Origin: JACCTH01 sp050741915
Lineage (GTDB): Bacteria; Actinomycetota; Acidimicrobiia; Spongiisociales; ZC4RG35
Reading direction: 5' to 3'
DNA: 6,693 nt
Assembly: GCA_050741915.1 (NCBI GenBank)
Contig: JBOGEX010000013.1
Coordinates: 1-6,693, forward strand
The translations under genes were made by a program, and so were the position numbers. The notes under the pieces are model-generated. The model had not been told where the DNA came from, made no database searches, and was given only the letters and a program-made list of their open reading frames with translations. Below are positions 5,294 through 6,693 of the stretch, piece after piece. Each line of letters starts with the position of its first letter. Position 1 is the stretch's first letter.

Positions 5294-6439
5294 GTGCCTT
5301 CAGTCGACGTCCCCCAGAGCACGGCCGGGAGGCTGATCACAGAGTTGGATAGCTGTCCACCCGAGCAGCTAGGTCGTCTGGCGGCGCGAGTGATGATCGA
5401 TTCGGGGATCGCCGAAACCGTTTCGATCTGGCTGATCGATCACGGGTTTGCCAGGTTGACCGACTTGGTCGGAGCCCAAGAGCCAGTTCCGATAGGCGGC
5501 TCGATAGCCGGTCGTGTGGCAACGAGGGAGGAAGCTGTAGTCCACGGGGAGAGGGTCTATTACCCTCTGGCACGCCGCGGTCAGGTCATCGGCGTGATCG
5601 AAATCGGCCCGGCCATCGGTGAATCCTTGTCGCAGCTGGCGCCGATTGCCATAGCCCTCTCGAGCTCGCTATTGGCCACTGGCTTGATCAGCGACGTTGT
5701 CGAACGAACCCGGGGGGCAACTGAGCTGAGCCTCCCCGCCACCATTCAATACCGCAACCTTCCCCTCACGTCATATGCCGATGAACAGGTCGAGCTCGGT
5801 GGTCGCCTGGAGCCCGCCTACGACATTGCCGGCGATGTGATCGACTATGCCGCCAACCCTGAGGGGATCCACCTCGCCCTTTTCGACGCCGTCGGTCACG
5901 GCCTGCGGGCGACCACCCTTTCGACGTGGGCGGTTTCCACTTATCGGCTCATGCGCCGGAAAGGAGCGACGCTCAAGGAAATCACTGCCGCGATCGATGA
6001 GGTGGTGGCGGAAAACGCTGAAAGTGGTGAATTTGTCACCGGAGTCATGATCATCGTTAGGCAAGACGAAGGATCCGTCGAGATTGCCAACGCCGGGCAC
6101 CTTCCACCGCTTTTGATTCGTGATCGAGCTTCTCACTTCCTGAGCGATTCGTCGGTCCAGTTGCCTTTTGGTCTGGGAATCGACGCCCCGAAGACGCTGG
6201 TCGTGCCGTCGCAGCCACGGGACGTTATCTACCTTTACAGCGACGGGGTCACCCAGGCCAGAAACCCCGATCTCGCCATGTGGGGGGAGCAAAGCCTGAG
6301 TCAACTTGCTCGGGATCGAACCACGGAAGGACTCAGCTTGGGCGACATCTGCCGCCAGATTCTCTCGGCGGTTATCAACTGGTCGGAAGGGCGACTGGCT
6401 GATGACGCTTCCATCGTCGCCGTCCGGCGGAAGGGTTAG
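5294..6439 (+). CDS. GAF-like sensor and SpoIIE/RsbU-type PP2C serine phosphatase
   Basis: The 381-residue protein has no membrane segment or signal peptide and should be cytosolic. Residues about 20-130 look like a divergent GAF sensor domain (LGRLAARVMIDSG, then VYYPLARRGQVIGVIEIG, a typical GAF strand pair). Residues about 150-378 are a SpoIIE/RsbU PP2C phosphatase: EPAYDIAGDVIDY (173-185) with metal-binding Asp181, FDAVGHGLRA (197-206) with Asp198, NAGHLPPLL (266-274), YSDGVTQARN (315-324) with Asp317, and ADDASIVAV (369-377) with Asp371. All expected metal ligands are present, so activity is likely. Family members dephosphorylate STAS anti-sigma antagonists in partner-switching pathways. 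The GTG at 5294 is the only plausible start after the upstream stop; the spacer is 37 bases. It converges with a RsbW-like ATPase and overlaps it by four bases, which supports a shared signalling pathway. The substrate STAS protein is not in the window. Confidence 0.92.
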   Translation: MPSVDVPQSTAGRLITELDSCPPEQLGRLAARVMIDSGIAETVSIWLIDHGFARLTDLVGAQEPVPIGGSIAGRVATREEAVVHGERVYYPLARRGQVIGVIEIGPAIGESLSQLAPIAIALSSSLLATGLISDVVERTRGATELSLPATIQYRNLPLTSYADEQVELGGRLEPAYDIAGDVIDYAANPEGIHLALFDAVGHGLRATTLSTWAVSTYRLMRRKGATLKEITAAIDEVVAENAESGEFVTGVMIIVRQDEGSVEIANAGHLPPLLIRDRASHFLSDSSVQLPFGLGIDAPKTLVVPSQPRDVIYLYSDGVTQARNPDLAMWGEQSLSQLARDRTTEGLSLGDICRQILSAVINWSEGRLADDASIVAVRRKG

Positions 6440-6693
6440 TCGCCCTCGTTTTTCATTTCGAACCAGACGCCGACCCAATCCGGATCCCCCGTCCCCCATG
6501 AGTCAGCCAGCGCCGCCACGATCTTGAGACCGAAACCAGTGCTCGGCTTGCCCCCGTTGAAAGTGGGCTTGGTTTGAGGAAGCTGGCGGACCTCCACCCG
6601 GAGGGATTCCATACCTTCGATCATTTCTAAAAGGACCCGGCCTCGAGGACCGTGGCGGACGGCGTTGGTTACGAGCTCGCTCACCATCAGGAC
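6436..6693 (-). CDS. RsbW-like ATP-binding anti-sigma/serine kinase, C-terminal part
   Basis: The gene enters from the right edge, so the true start lies outside; about 85 C-terminal residues are seen. They match the histidine-kinase-fold ATPase of RsbW-type regulators. The N-box VSELVTNAVRHG carries the Asn that binds magnesium, and STGFGLKIVAALADSWG is the G2 region, followed by the typical ending VGVWFEM. Between them RVEVRQLPQTKP replaces the usual Val-Arg-Asp, so the G1 Asp that contacts adenine is Gln here. The TAA stop (6438-6436) overlaps the TAG stop of the convergent phosphatase (6437-6439). RsbW-type proteins phosphorylate STAS antagonists and bind sigma factors, the reverse of the phosphatase activity next door. 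Whether this one binds a sigma factor cannot be told from the window. Inside the fragment an ATG at 6687 is present, but the N-box around it shows that it is internal. Confidence 0.88.
   Translation of the reverse strand, partial: VLMVSELVTNAVRHGPRGRVLLEMIEGMESLRVEVRQLPQTKPTFNGGKPSTGFGLKIVAALADSWGTGDPDWVGVWFEMKNEGD

Overview
The window reads as GC-rich actinobacterial chromosome (roughly 60% GC by eye; frequent GTG starts; a RsbW-like ATPase beside a SpoIIE-type phosphatase; a secreted M23 peptidase with degenerate S-layer-homology-like repeats). The S-layer-like repeats resemble those common in Acidimicrobiia and relatives, but that class-level placement is inference. No mobile element, CRISPR array, rRNA or tRNA is visible.

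Layout. Positions 1-101 (minus) hold the N-terminus of a dihydrofolate-reductase-family protein cut by the left edge. A 626-base stretch (102-727) has no supportable gene. A TetR-family regulator (728-1342, minus) diverges from a plus-strand cluster of uncharacterised membrane proteins. The intergenic region between them carries a near-consensus promoter (TTTACA-17-TATAGT) whose -35 box is one arm of a TTTACA-N7-TGTAAA palindrome, so the regulator probably represses the membrane genes. The cluster is a polytopic protein of about 8 helices with several histidines (1430-2338), a 4-helix protein (2520-2870), a translationally coupled membrane protein broken by a one-base frameshift in a G4T5 run (2861-3512), and a possible further coupled small membrane ORF that also appears frameshifted (from 3509). 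The two shifts close together suggest either a decaying operon or base-calling errors in homopolymers.

Positions 3513-4002 are otherwise gene-poor but hold inverted repeats. The most notable is a leader in which the sequence around the start codon of the next gene is repeated upstream and faced by two copies of its complement. That gene (4003-5256) encodes an exported M23 metallopeptidase with intact zinc and catalytic residues and a C-terminal S-layer-like region, probably for cell-wall remodelling.

The right end carries a GAF-like plus SpoIIE/PP2C phosphatase (5294-6439) converging, with a 4-base stop-codon overlap, on a RsbW-like histidine-kinase-fold ATPase (6436 to beyond 6693, minus). 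Together they look like phosphatase and kinase/anti-sigma components of a partner-switching system. The ATPase has Gln where the family normally has the adenine-contacting Asp. I see no wholly new system; the best candidates for follow-up are the M23 leader, the TetR-controlled membrane cluster with its frameshifts, and the altered ATPase.
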